NCBI RefSeq assembly: GCF_003355515.1
Contig: NZ_CP031367.1
Span: 1,116,001-1,180,000 of the forward strand
DNA length: 64,000 nucleotides
From: Aliarcobacter trophiarum LMG 25534
Lineage (GTDB): Bacteria > Campylobacterota > Campylobacteria > Campylobacterales > Arcobacteraceae
Reading direction: 5' to 3'
Shown here: positions 51,899-60,767 of the stretch, piece after piece
How the letters are laid out: each line of letters begins with the position of its first letter
How positions within the stretch are numbered: position 1 is the stretch's first letter
Position numbers and translations under genes: made by a program
Notes under the pieces: model-generated
Databases searched by the model: none
What the model saw: only the letters and a program-made list of their open reading frames with translations
What the model was told of the DNA's origin: nothing

Positions 51899-54017
51899 AA
51901 ACTATATCTCTTTTGCTATTTTTTTAGTTATTTTATCTTTTGTTTTACTATTTAACTCTTTCTCTATAGTTTCAACAAATTTAGAGAGTGTTTTAGCAAA
52001 TAGTGAACAAAAAGAGCTTTTAAAAAAATTTAATGAGTTTAAAATAAGTAAAAAACTATTTTTGTATGTAGATGGTTTAAATAATGATTCATTAAAAAAG
52101 ATAAAAGATATTGAAGATCAACTTATTAAAAATAGCTCTTTAACTCTAGATAAACAGACACAAAATAGTACTTTAAAAGAGTACGAAAAAGAGTATTTTT
52201 TATATCAAAATATTAAAAATATAGATAGTTTAGAAAAAATAGATATAAACAAAGAGTTAGAAAAATTAAAAGAGAAACTTCTAAATTCTGAATTTACATA
52301 TTTTACAAATGAAAATGACCCATTTATAATTTTTAAAAATGAAGAATTTAAAGGAAATTTTTATATAAAAAACTCTCATTTAGCTGTAAAAGATATGGGT
52401 TATTTCTCTATTTTCTCAATAAGTAGTGAAATAAACTCTATTTTACAATATGAAAAACTTTATAATGATATTCTATCTATCACAAAAAACAGCAAAGAGG
52501 TGGAGGTTTTTTCATCTCTTTTTTATTTTGTGGAGAATCAAAATATTATTAAAAATGATGTAGATAAGATAATTTATATAGCAACAACTATTTTAATACT
52601 TCTATATCTTATTATTTTAAGAGACTTGAAACTTCTTTTAAATGTAGTTTTTACTCTAAGTTCATCAATACTTTTTGCTCTTTTTATCTCTTCATTTATC
52701 TTTAAAGAGCTTAGTATTTTTGTAGTTGTTTTTGGAATATCAATATCAACCGTTGCTATTGATTATATGTTTCATCACTATGTACATCGCGAATATGAAG
52801 GAGATTTTAGATTTAATAAAGATGTATTTTTAGGAATGCTTACAACAATAACAGCATTTCTTATACTCTCTTTTGTCTCTTTCTCTTTGATAAAACAGTT
52901 AAGTCTATTTACAGTTTTTACTCTTTTATTCTCTTATTTTCAATTTGCTTTTGTATATCAGAAAATAGGCTTTTTATATAAAGACTCCAAACTATTTAAT
53001 ATAAAATCAATAGATAAAATATCACCTAAAATAGTTTTTGCCTTTACAGTTTTCATACTTATTATCTCTATTTTTAGTTTTAAATTTGACTCTAATCTAA
53101 AAAATCTTGATGTAGAGAATAAAAGGCTAAACTCTTTACAAGAGTTTTTCAATCAAAAAATTGCTTCAAATGATAAAGTCCCTTTTTTAATAAGAGCAAA
53201 AAGTATAGATGAGCTAATAAAAAACTCAAAAGAGCTTAAAATAGAACTTAAAAATAGCATGATTCCATTAGATAAACTAATATATAAAGATGAGTTTTTT
53301 CAATCAAAAACTATTTTGGATAGCAAAAATATAGATAACTTAAACGAAAAAATAAAGAAATTATCAAAAGAGTTTGGATTTAAAGATGGTTTTTTTGAAA
53401 ACTCATATAGAGTTTCTCAAATAGAGCCAAAATATAGTTTAGATTTACTACAAAATATGGGCTTCGAAGTTTTAAAATCTAACGACTGGTACATAAGTTA
53501 TATAAATGTCTCAAAAAATGAAGTTGAAAAATTAAGCAACTATGATTTTGTAATTAATTTAAGCCTTAAAACGATGTTTGAAGATGAGCTAAATAAGATT
53601 AAAAAAGAGCTCTTTTTATATGGCTCTTTAGCTATTTTATTTATAGTTTCAATAGTCTTAATAAACTATAGAAAAAATCTATTTATCTATTTATCTTTTC
53701 TATTTTTCCCATTCTCTATGATTTTATCACTTACTTTATTTATAGAGCTAAATGTTTTACATATTTTTATTCTTTTTATTATATTATCCATCTCTATTGA
53801 TTATGGAATTTATATAAGTTCATACAAAAAAGATGTAAATACAAATAAAGCAATAGTTTACTCAATACTTACAACCTTTGCAGGTTTTGGAGTTTTGATT
53901 TTTTCAAATATAAATGCACTTTTTTCTATAGGATTAGCTTCTAGTGTTGGGGTGTTATCGATTTTATTTTTACTAATTTTTTTAAGAAGGTCAAAAATTG
54001 AAACTAATAGTTTATAA
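51885..54017 (+). CDS. MMPL/RND-family exporter of the APE cluster
   Basis: A 710-residue inner-membrane exporter with two similar halves, each with a TM helix, a periplasmic domain and a five-helix TM block. Motifs include VFGISISTVAIDYMFHHYVH in the first block and ILSISIDYGIYISSYKKD in the second, the usual MMPL acid-containing segments. It starts at TTG 51885, overlapping the LolA-like gene, with GAGG about 12 nt upstream. It probably moves the polyene to the periplasm. Confidence 0.9.
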   Translation: MFKIKNYISFAIFLVILSFVLLFNSFSIVSTNLESVLANSEQKELLKKFNEFKISKKLFLYVDGLNNDSLKKIKDIEDQLIKNSSLTLDKQTQNSTLKEYEKEYFLYQNIKNIDSLEKIDINKELEKLKEKLLNSEFTYFTNENDPFIIFKNEEFKGNFYIKNSHLAVKDMGYFSIFSISSEINSILQYEKLYNDILSITKNSKEVEVFSSLFYFVENQNIIKNDVDKIIYIATTILILLYLIILRDLKLLLNVVFTLSSSILFALFISSFIFKELSIFVVVFGISISTVAIDYMFHHYVHREYEGDFRFNKDVFLGMLTTITAFLILSFVSFSLIKQLSLFTVFTLLFSYFQFAFVYQKIGFLYKDSKLFNIKSIDKISPKIVFAFTVFILIISIFSFKFDSNLKNLDVENKRLNSLQEFFNQKIASNDKVPFLIRAKSIDELIKNSKELKIELKNSMIPLDKLIYKDEFFQSKTILDSKNIDNLNEKIKKLSKEFGFKDGFFENSYRVSQIEPKYSLDLLQNMGFEVLKSNDWYISYINVSKNEVEKLSNYDFVINLSLKTMFEDELNKIKKELFLYGSLAILFIVSIVLINYRKNLFIYLSFLFFPFSMILSLTLFIELNVLHIFILFIILSISIDYGIYISSYKKDVNTNKAIVYSILTTFAGFGVLIFSNINALFSIGLASSVGVLSILFLLIFLRRSKIETNSL

Positions 54018-55212
54018 TGATGATAAAACTACAACTAATTATGAGATAAAAAAAGAGAATTTTTCTGATAAAAGCTTAAAAGATAGAGTTTTTTACATAG
54101 CTTCAAACTCAAAAGAGCAAAATGCTCTTAAAATATTCTACTCTTATTTTAGCGGTGCAAAATCTATACTTTTTGATAGTTCAAATAAAATATTACAAAA
54201 AGAGTTAGAAGATTTAAATATTCCAGACTTTAAAGCCTCTATAAAGGTTGAAAATATTTTTGATAAATATGATTTCTCTTTTTTATACTACACTTCAGGA
54301 AGTACAGGCTATCCAACAGCTGCTTTAAAAACAAAAGAGAATATTAGTAGTGAAGTAGAAGATTTAACTGCTCTTTTAAGCAGTTATAAAATTAAAAGAG
54401 TTATTGTAACTGTACCTTTTATTCATATTTATGGCTCACTATTTGGTCTTTTTTACCCATTGAAAAATAGTATTGATATTGTACTAAAAGAGCATTTTCT
54501 ACCAAATGATTTACTCGATTTAATAGATGATTACTCTTTAGTAGTTACAACTCCACTTTATATAAAAGCATTAAACAAATTAAGCTCTACAAAAGATTTA
54601 AGTAAATCTATCTTTATAAGCTCAACTGCTCCTTTATTAGGTGAAGATGCTAGAGAGTTTAAAGAGAAGTTTAACTCAAACATTATTCAAATATTTGGTT
54701 CAACTGAAACAGGTGGAATAGCTTACAAATATAACAATGATGAAATTTGGAGTGCTTTAAAAAGTGTAGAACTAATGGTTAATAATGAAAATAGCTTAAG
54801 AGTAAAATCTCCTTATGTATCAGAGATTTTATATGAAAAAGAGTTTAAAAATACAAATAAAGAGATACAAACTTTTGATTTTGTAGAGCTTTTTGATAAT
54901 AGATTTAAGCTAATAGGAAGAAGCTCACAAATATTAAAAATTGCTGGGAAAAGATACTCTACAATTCAAATAGAGAATATTTTAGAAAAAATAGATGAAA
55001 TATCAAAGGCATTAGTTTTAGTAAATAGTAATCAAAACTCTTTAAAAGATGAAGTTTTAGATATTACCTTGGAGACAAAAAGGGAGTTTTCAGTAAAAGA
55101 GATACAAAATATTTTAAAAGAAGAGCTTTCAAATTTGAAGTTTTCAATAAATTTAAAACTGGTTGATAAAATAAAAATATCTTCAACTGGTAAAAAATTG
55201 GCAATTCAATAA
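53998..55212 (+). CDS. AMP-dependent acyl/aryl ligase
   Basis: A 404-residue adenylate-forming protein, shorter than the usual ~450-550. The P-loop reads YYTSGSTGYPTAALKT, where the standard PKG after STG is altered to PTAA. IQIFGSTETGGIAY and LIGRSSQILKIAGKRYS are present, and the C-terminus keeps the catalytic-lysine-like ISSTGKKLAIQ. It should load the aryl starter onto an ACP. It starts at TTG 53998 (AAGG seven bases upstream) and overlaps the exporter gene by 20 nt. Confidence 0.87.
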   Translation: MKLIVYNDDKTTTNYEIKKENFSDKSLKDRVFYIASNSKEQNALKIFYSYFSGAKSILFDSSNKILQKELEDLNIPDFKASIKVENIFDKYDFSFLYYTSGSTGYPTAALKTKENISSEVEDLTALLSSYKIKRVIVTVPFIHIYGSLFGLFYPLKNSIDIVLKEHFLPNDLLDLIDDYSLVVTTPLYIKALNKLSSTKDLSKSIFISSTAPLLGEDAREFKEKFNSNIIQIFGSTETGGIAYKYNNDEIWSALKSVELMVNNENSLRVKSPYVSEILYEKEFKNTNKEIQTFDFVELFDNRFKLIGRSSQILKIAGKRYSTIQIENILEKIDEISKALVLVNSNQNSLKDEVLDITLETKREFSVKEIQNILKEELSNLKFSINLKLVDKIKISSTGKKLAIQ

Positions 55213-55213
55213 A

Positions 55214-55945
55214 ATGTCTATAGTTATAAAAAACCTAAATAAATCATATAAAAATATAGAAATTTTAGAGAATTTAAATTTAGAGATAAAAAGTGGTACT
55301 ATTTTCGGACTTTTAGGAAGTAATGGTGCTGGAAAGACAACTTTACTCTCTATTTTAAATAGCTTATTAAAAAAAGATAGTGGAGAAGTTTTAATATATG
55401 ATTACAATTTAGATAAAGAGGTAAATCAAATAAAATCTATCTCATCTTTTGTGCCACAAAGCTATGCTTTTTATCCAAACCTTACAGTTTTTGAAAATTT
55501 AGAGTTTTTTGGCTCTTTATATGGTTTAAAAAAAGAGAGTTTAGAAAATAGAATAATAAGCTCAATAAATGCTTGTGCATTAGAAAAATATAGAGATAAA
55601 AGAGCATTAAATTTTAGTGGTGGAGTAAAAAGAAGATTAAATATAGCTATTGGACTTTTAAACTCACCAAAGATTTTATATTTAGATGAACCAACAGTTG
55701 GAATTGACCCACACTCAAGAAGATATATCTTAGAGATAATAAAAGAGATAAATAAAAATAGTGCTACAACTATATTTTATACCTCTCACTATATGGATGA
55801 AATTGAATTTTTGTGCGATGATATAGCAATCTTGGAAAATAGAAAAATAGTTTTAAGAAATAGTGTGGAAAACTTAAAAAAAAGTAGCAATTTAAGCCTA
55901 GAAGAGCTATTTTTAGATATTACAAAAAAGAGTTTAAAAGATTGA
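55214..55945 (+). CDS. ABC transporter ATP-binding protein
   Basis: A 243-residue ATPase with Walker A GLLGSNGAGKTTLLS (~residue 33), Q-loop FVPQSYAF, signature NFSGGVKRRLNIAIGLL and Walker B ILYLDEPTVGIDP, then the H-loop TSHYMDE. It works with the following permease. It starts 1 nt after the ligase stop. Confidence 0.94.
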   Translation: MSIVIKNLNKSYKNIEILENLNLEIKSGTIFGLLGSNGAGKTTLLSILNSLLKKDSGEVLIYDYNLDKEVNQIKSISSFVPQSYAFYPNLTVFENLEFFGSLYGLKKESLENRIISSINACALEKYRDKRALNFSGGVKRRLNIAIGLLNSPKILYLDEPTVGIDPHSRRYILEIIKEINKNSATTIFYTSHYMDEIEFLCDDIAILENRKIVLRNSVENLKKSSNLSLEELFLDITKKSLKD

Positions 55946-57105
55946 TGTTTTACCATATTTTAAAAAAAGAGTTCAAATTAATATTTAGAGATATTCATGC
56001 GCTACTTGTACTATTTATAATGCCTTTGGTTTTTATCTTAATTATGTCAATAGCTCTAAAAAATAGCTACTCTCAAACAATAGAAACTAAACTAAAAGTG
56101 GCTATTGTTACAGAACAAAACAAAGATATAGATGAACTTTTGAAAACTTTAAACCAAAATCCTTATTTTGATATAAGTTTAAGAAAAGAGAGCTCTTCTA
56201 AAGCTTTAATTTATGAAGATAATTTTGACTTTGTAGTAAATATTGACTCTGATTTTAAGACAAAAATAGATAAAAATGATAAAAATTTTACAATTTTAAT
56301 TTTTAGTAAACCTGAGGTAAAAAGTGAATTTTACTATATTTTAAAAAGTGAAATAGTAAAAAGCATCTCAAAAAGTATTACAAAAGAGTTTTATATAGAA
56401 GCAAAAATAGATGCAAAAAACCTTGATAATTTGGATAATTTAATTCAAAATGAGTATCTTTTTAAAAATCAAAAAGAGAGTATAAAACTAAACTCTACTC
56501 AACAAAGTGTTCCAGCTTGGTTAGTTTTTTCTATGTTTTTTATCTTAATTCCAATCTCAAATACATATATAAATGAGAAGAATTTTGGGACAATTCAAAG
56601 AATAAAAAGTATTAATACTCCACTATATTTAACGCTTTTTGGAAAAATTTTGCCTTACTTTATAATAAATCAAATACAGCTATTTGTTATGCTTTTGGTT
56701 GGAAGATTTGTTATCCCACTTTTTAATATAGAAGCTTTAAGTCTAGATATAAATATCTTTTTACTACTTTTATGCTCTTTTTCTATCTCTTTTGCAGCTA
56801 TTTGTTTTGCTCTTTTAATAGCAAATATTAGTAAAACAACAGAAGAGGCAACATCTATTGGTGGGCTTATAAATATTATATTTGCAGCTCTTGCAGGAGT
56901 TATGGTACCAAAATTTATTATGCCCCAATTTATGCAAACAATAGGTGAATTTTCACCAATGTCATGGGGATTAGAGAGTTTTATTGAAATTATGGTTAGA
57001 GGTGGAGATTTCAATGATATAAAACACTATTTATTCTACTTAATAGTTTTTGGTACAATATGCCTCTTTTTTTCAAATTTACTACTAAAAAAACAGGAGA
57101 ATTAA
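55945..57105 (+). CDS. ABC-2 type transporter permease
   Basis: A 386-residue membrane protein with an N-terminal TM (residues ~18-38), a large extracytoplasmic domain and a C-terminal bundle of five TM helices, including WLVFSMFFILIPISNTYINEKNFGTIQRIKS and LAGVMVPKFIMPQFMQTIGEFSPMSWGLE, the typical end of ABC-2 permeases. The ATG 55945 overlaps the ATPase stop; TTG 55942 is an alternative. Confidence 0.92.
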   Translation: MFYHILKKEFKLIFRDIHALLVLFIMPLVFILIMSIALKNSYSQTIETKLKVAIVTEQNKDIDELLKTLNQNPYFDISLRKESSSKALIYEDNFDFVVNIDSDFKTKIDKNDKNFTILIFSKPEVKSEFYYILKSEIVKSISKSITKEFYIEAKIDAKNLDNLDNLIQNEYLFKNQKESIKLNSTQQSVPAWLVFSMFFILIPISNTYINEKNFGTIQRIKSINTPLYLTLFGKILPYFIINQIQLFVMLLVGRFVIPLFNIEALSLDINIFLLLLCSFSISFAAICFALLIANISKTTEEATSIGGLINIIFAALAGVMVPKFIMPQFMQTIGEFSPMSWGLESFIEIMVRGGDFNDIKHYLFYLIVFGTICLFFSNLLLKKQEN

Positions 57106-57359
57106 TGCAAGATTTAAAATATGAGTTAAAAAAATTAATAATTGATGAGTGTGAAAAAGATTGTAGTATTGAAGATATAAAAGATGACGAAGCACTTTTT
57201 GGAGAAAATTCAGTTTTAGAGTTAGACTCTATGGATGCTTTACAAATATCTATGGCTATAAATAAAAAATATGGACTAAAAACAACAGATAGCAAAGAGT
57301 TAAGAAAAATAATGTACTCTATAAATACAATGGAAGAGTATCTAATAAAAAATGGATAA
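57105..57359 (+). CDS. acyl carrier protein, right arm
   Basis: An 84-residue acidic protein with the phosphopantetheine site in LELDSMDALQISMAINKKYG (Ser at about residue 42). It starts at ATG 57105 with AGGAG seven bases upstream and overlaps the permease stop by one base. The frame open further upstream is only the permease gene region. Confidence 0.92.
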   Translation: MQDLKYELKKLIIDECEKDCSIEDIKDDEALFGENSVLELDSMDALQISMAINKKYGLKTTDSKELRKIMYSINTMEEYLIKNG

Positions 57360-58497
57360 AAAAGTATATATAACTGCTTCTTCAATAGTTTGTGCATTAG
57401 GAGAAGATAAAAAAAGTTCCATCTCAAAATTACACTCTATTTCAAATCTTAACTATAAAGAGTATCTAAAAAACAACTTTGAAGAGATAAACTACTATAG
57501 AATAAAAGAAAAATTTAACTCAAAAAGAGAGAAGTTTTTTAAAGTTTTAGAAAAAACTATAAAAGATGCCATTTTAGATGCAAACTTAAAAGATGAAGAG
57601 AAAAAAGAGTTACATGTTTTTTTTGCATCTACATCTATGAATATTTCACTATTGGAAGAGGATTTTTTAGAACAAAATATTTTATCTGCTATTAGTTTTG
57701 ATGAAATTTCAGAGTTTGTAGAGAAAATCTTAAATACAAAATATCCTAGCGTATTTATCCAAACAGCTTGTACTTCTAGTGCAAATGCGATTATAAAAGC
57801 AACAAATTTTATAAAAAATGGTGAGATAAAACGAGCTATGGTAATTGGTTTTGAGTTTTTTAACCAATCAACTTATGAAGGGTTTAGCTCCTTAATGCTT
57901 GTTAGTCAAAGTGGAGAGTATAAACCCTTTGATAAAAATAGTGATGGTTTGATTTTAGGGGAAGCTTGTAGTTGTGTAATTTTAGAAAGTAAAAAGAGAT
58001 CAAATAATGACTTTGAAATCTTAGGCTTTGCTACAACTTTTGATGATTTCTCAATAACTAGCTCAAATCCTGATGCAAAAGCTACTTTTAACTCTATGAA
58101 TGAAGCTTTAAATAGTGCAAGTTTAAATTTAAATAATATAACTTGCTTAAAAGCTCATGCAACAGGAAGTGAAAACTCAAACTTATCTGAAGTAAATGCT
58201 ATAGATAAACTTTTTAAATATCATAATAAAAAATGTGATGTTGTTGTCTTAAAACCATATATTGGACATACTTTGGGCTCTTGTGGAACAAATGAGATAA
58301 TACTTTTATGTGAAAGCATAAAAAATGGAACTCTTCCAAAAACAATAAATTTTAAAGAGCCTTATAGCAATATAGATTTTACTCCACTTTTAGAAGATAA
58401 AAAGATAAATAGTGCGACTATTTTATTTCATTTTGTTGGTTTTGGTGGTTCTAATAGCTCACTGATTTTATCAAATGAGGATAATAAATGTATATAA
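57352..58497 (+). CDS. beta-ketoacyl-ACP synthase (KAS II type), right arm
   Basis: A 381-residue condensing enzyme with Cys in IQTACTSSANAI (~residue 139), His in LKAHATGSENSN and His in YIGHTLGSCGTNE, so the triad is complete. The end FVGFGGSNSSLIL is typical. It is a second, diverged ketosynthase and could make the DAR acyl chains or extend the polyene. It overlaps the ACP gene by 8 nt. Confidence 0.92.
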   Translation: MDKKVYITASSIVCALGEDKKSSISKLHSISNLNYKEYLKNNFEEINYYRIKEKFNSKREKFFKVLEKTIKDAILDANLKDEEKKELHVFFASTSMNISLLEEDFLEQNILSAISFDEISEFVEKILNTKYPSVFIQTACTSSANAIIKATNFIKNGEIKRAMVIGFEFFNQSTYEGFSSLMLVSQSGEYKPFDKNSDGLILGEACSCVILESKKRSNNDFEILGFATTFDDFSITSSNPDAKATFNSMNEALNSASLNLNNITCLKAHATGSENSNLSEVNAIDKLFKYHNKKCDVVVLKPYIGHTLGSCGTNEIILLCESIKNGTLPKTINFKEPYSNIDFTPLLEDKKINSATILFHFVGFGGSNSSLILSNEDNKCI

Positions 58498-59315
58498 AAA
58501 GCTATTTTTCTTATGAAGATATAGAAAAAACAGATAAAGAATTTAAATCTATGTTAAAAGAGTTAATCTCTCTTGATACTAGAAAATTATCAAAATTAAA
58601 TTTACTAGCTCTTTATGGTTCATCTTCTTGTTTAAAAAATATAAATTATGAAAAAGAGTTATCATTATATATCGCTTCACATTTTGCTTGTATAAATGAG
58701 ACATTTAAGGTTTTAAAAGAGATAAAAAACAAAAATCCAATTATGCCTTTTGATTTTTTAAATATAAATACAAATAATATGGGTTTTTATTTAAGTAAAG
58801 CTTTAAATTTTTTAGGAAATAGCTATACAATTAGTTCAGAGTTCTTATCTTTTGAAAAAGCTATATACACAGCCTTTTTAGAGTATAAAAATGGAATTAA
58901 TAGTAGTTTTTTAATAGGAGATGTTGATAGCGCTTTAAAAGATTTACCTTACTCTAAAAACTTATCACAAATACAAAACAATCTTACAAATGATATATCT
59001 TCTTGGATATATTTTGAAAATAGTAGTAAAAATTCAATAGCAAAAATAGAAGATATACTCTATTTTTCATCTTTTGATGAGTTAAATAGCTGTTTAAAAA
59101 CAAAAAAATATGATAGTGTAGCTTTAAACTATTTTGCAAATATATATAAAAATGACCTAAATATAGATAACTCTTTACTTTTAAGTTATGATAATTTTTC
59201 TACTTCCTCAAATATTATAAATCTGTTAGATAGTGGTTTTAAGAAGCAAATTTTTATAAGCTTAGATAGCACAAAAAGGGGATATATCATATTTTTTCAA
59301 TCTATTACAGTTTAA
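58488..59315 (+). CDS. degenerate ketosynthase-like (thiolase-fold) protein
   Basis: A 275-residue protein resembling the N-terminal half of a ketosynthase: FDFLNINTNNMGFYLSKALNFLGN followed by ISSEFLSFEKAIYTAFLEYKNG and SSFLIGDVDSAL. Serine stands where a cysteine is needed, so no condensing activity is expected. It is probably a chain-length factor partner of the preceding ketosynthase, with which it overlaps by 10 nt. It is the last gene of the right arm. Confidence 0.75.
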   Translation: MYIKSYFSYEDIEKTDKEFKSMLKELISLDTRKLSKLNLLALYGSSSCLKNINYEKELSLYIASHFACINETFKVLKEIKNKNPIMPFDFLNINTNNMGFYLSKALNFLGNSYTISSEFLSFEKAIYTAFLEYKNGINSSFLIGDVDSALKDLPYSKNLSQIQNNLTNDISSWIYFENSSKNSIAKIEDILYFSSFDELNSCLKTKKYDSVALNYFANIYKNDLNIDNSLLLSYDNFSTSSNIINLLDSGFKKQIFISLDSTKRGYIIFFQSITV

Positions 59316-59694
59316 AATTTGCAAAAGCTTGTTCAATACTTGGAATAGTTTTATAGTGTGTTTTAAGTAGTTCTACATTTTTTGTTTTTAGATTACATAT
59401 AGCAATTCTAAAATTTGAACCAATAAATGGCTCTACTACACAAACAATATTATCTTCAACTTGCCTTGTTGCATATATAGTTCCTTGAAGATTTGGAAAA
59501 AAATATTTTGGATAACTAAGAGGAGTTATCTCTACAATATCTATATTTGTAGAGTTTGGAAGAGTTTTTGCAAGATTTATAGCATCTTCGTAGTTATCAA
59601 ATGAGACACACCAATCATCAAATTTTTTATTAAAATGTTGTAAATCTTCATCTAAAAACCCACCTGCTAAATATTGTAAAGCAAAAATAGACAC
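59305..59694 (-). CDS. hypothetical protein
   Basis: A 129-residue soluble protein of unknown family. It mixes strands and helices (DWCVSFDNYEDAINLAKTL, GTIYATRQVEDNIVCVVEPF, FRIAICNLKTKNVELL). Its 3' end overlaps the convergent ketosynthase-like gene by 11 nt. No membrane segment or signal peptide is visible. Confidence 0.72.
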   Translation of the reverse strand: MSIFALQYLAGGFLDEDLQHFNKKFDDWCVSFDNYEDAINLAKTLPNSTNIDIVEITPLSYPKYFFPNLQGTIYATRQVEDNIVCVVEPFIGSNFRIAICNLKTKNVELLKTHYKTIPSIEQAFANFKL

Positions 59695-59827
59695 ATATTC
59701 ACCTTTTTATCATTTTATGAATTTATTTTAGCATAAGAAACTATAACAATAGATGAGCTTTTTAATAGTAAAACTATGATAAGCTTATTAGTTTTAGTAA
59801 AAAACAATAAAATTATAAAGAGAAAAA

Positions 59828-60331
59828 TTGGATAAAATAGAGCTTTTTACAGATTCAAGTGTAAATCCACAAAGTAAGATAGGTTTTGCTGCATTTTTAG
59901 TAAAAAATAGCAAAAATATTATCTTAGAAGAGTTAAAGAAAAATATAAAATTAAAAAAGTTTGAAAATAGTAGCTCTACAAAACTTGAGCTTCAATCACT
60001 ACTTTGGGCAATAGATGAGCTAGAAAAAGAGAATAATAATTTATCAAATATTTTAATTGAAGTTTATACAGATTGTCAAAATATTATTACTTTAAAAGAT
60101 AGAGAATCTAAACTTATAGAGAATAATTACATATCAAAAACAGGGAAACAGATAAAAAATTGTGATTTATACAAAGAGTTTTTTGATAAAAGTAGTAGAT
60201 TAAATATCCGTTTTATAAAAGTAAAAGGTCATAAAAAAACAGCTCTCAAAGATAGTATTGATAATATTTTTAATCTAGTAGATAAAGCTTCAAGAAGTGC
60301 ATTAAGAGATGAACTTCTTAAGGAAAAATAG
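59828..60331 (+). CDS. ribonuclease H-like protein
   Basis: A 167-residue RNase HI-fold protein with the catalytic carboxylates in LFTDSSV (Asp), STKLELQSLLWAI (Glu) and EVYTDCQNI (Asp), then RFIKVKGHKKTA and a C-terminal acidic residue in NLVDKASRSAL. It would cut RNA in RNA:DNA hybrids. The start is TTG 59828, with AAAGAG five to six bases upstream. Length is slightly above normal for RNase HI. Confidence 0.83.
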   Translation: MDKIELFTDSSVNPQSKIGFAAFLVKNSKNIILEELKKNIKLKKFENSSSTKLELQSLLWAIDELEKENNNLSNILIEVYTDCQNIITLKDRESKLIENNYISKTGKQIKNCDLYKEFFDKSSRLNIRFIKVKGHKKTALKDSIDNIFNLVDKASRSALRDELLKEK

Positions 60332-60345
60332 TTAAAATAAACTAT
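60328..60345. terminator. weak hairpin between convergent RNase H and NfeD genes
   Basis: A 6-bp stem (ATAGTT with AACTAT) around six bases, with T-rich sequence after it on the plus strand. Weak. Confidence 0.35.
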
Positions 60346-60767
60346 ATTTTCTCAATAAAAGCTATATTTTTATCTATTTTTAAAACTTTAACTTTTTCGC
60401 CTGTTTTAAAATCCTCTTTATCAAAACTAGGGTCAAGCTCCCAAAAAGTTCCTTTATAAAATACCTTTCCTTGTTTAAACTCACCCACTCCAGAACTATT
60501 GAAAAAATTATCTGAAATCTCTTTTTGTGATTTTGAAAATCTTTTTAAAAATAATTTCCTAAAAAACAGCAAAAAAAGAAGGGAAAAAACTGATATTAAT
60601 CCTAATTGAGCATATAAGTTTGGAAAATTATAAAATATTGAAATAAATCCAACAAAAATAAATCCCAAACCAAACCAAATAGTAATAAAAGAGTATAAAA
60701 AAACCTCCAATGCAACTAAAACTACTCCTATAGCTATAAAAGTATAAAAATCCATAGCACTAAGCAT
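60342..60767 (-). CDS. NfeD family membrane protein
   Basis: A 141-residue protein with about three N-terminal helices (ALEVFLYSFITIWFGLGFIFVGF region) and a C-terminal OB-fold-like domain (GEFKQGKVFYKGTFWELDPSF, TGEKVKVLKIDKNIAFIEK). This is the short NfeD1b type that accompanies SPFH proteins. It overlaps the SPFH gene by 8 nt. Confidence 0.92.
   Translation of the reverse strand: MLSAMDFYTFIAIGVVLVALEVFLYSFITIWFGLGFIFVGFISIFYNFPNLYAQLGLISVFSLLFLLFFRKLFLKRFSKSQKEISDNFFNSSGVGEFKQGKVFYKGTFWELDPSFDKEDFKTGEKVKVLKIDKNIAFIEKI

Larger units (their letters stand above)
36704..59315. other. aryl polyene-dialkylresorcinol (flexirubin-type) biosynthetic gene cluster
   Basis: Twenty-six genes in two divergent arms. 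The left arm (minus strand, 12 genes) and the right arm (plus strand, 14 genes) both begin near 46.7 kb. Most neighbours overlap or nearly touch, which is typical of one operon per arm. The set has the diagnostic parts of an APE pathway (two ACPs, two ketosynthases, CLF-like proteins, two hotdog dehydratases, FabG, AMP ligase, ammonia-lyase, LolA-like, MMPL). It also has DAR genes (darA, darB) and a BtrH-like acyltransferase, as in flexirubin- and arcuflavin-type clusters. Confidence 0.85.
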
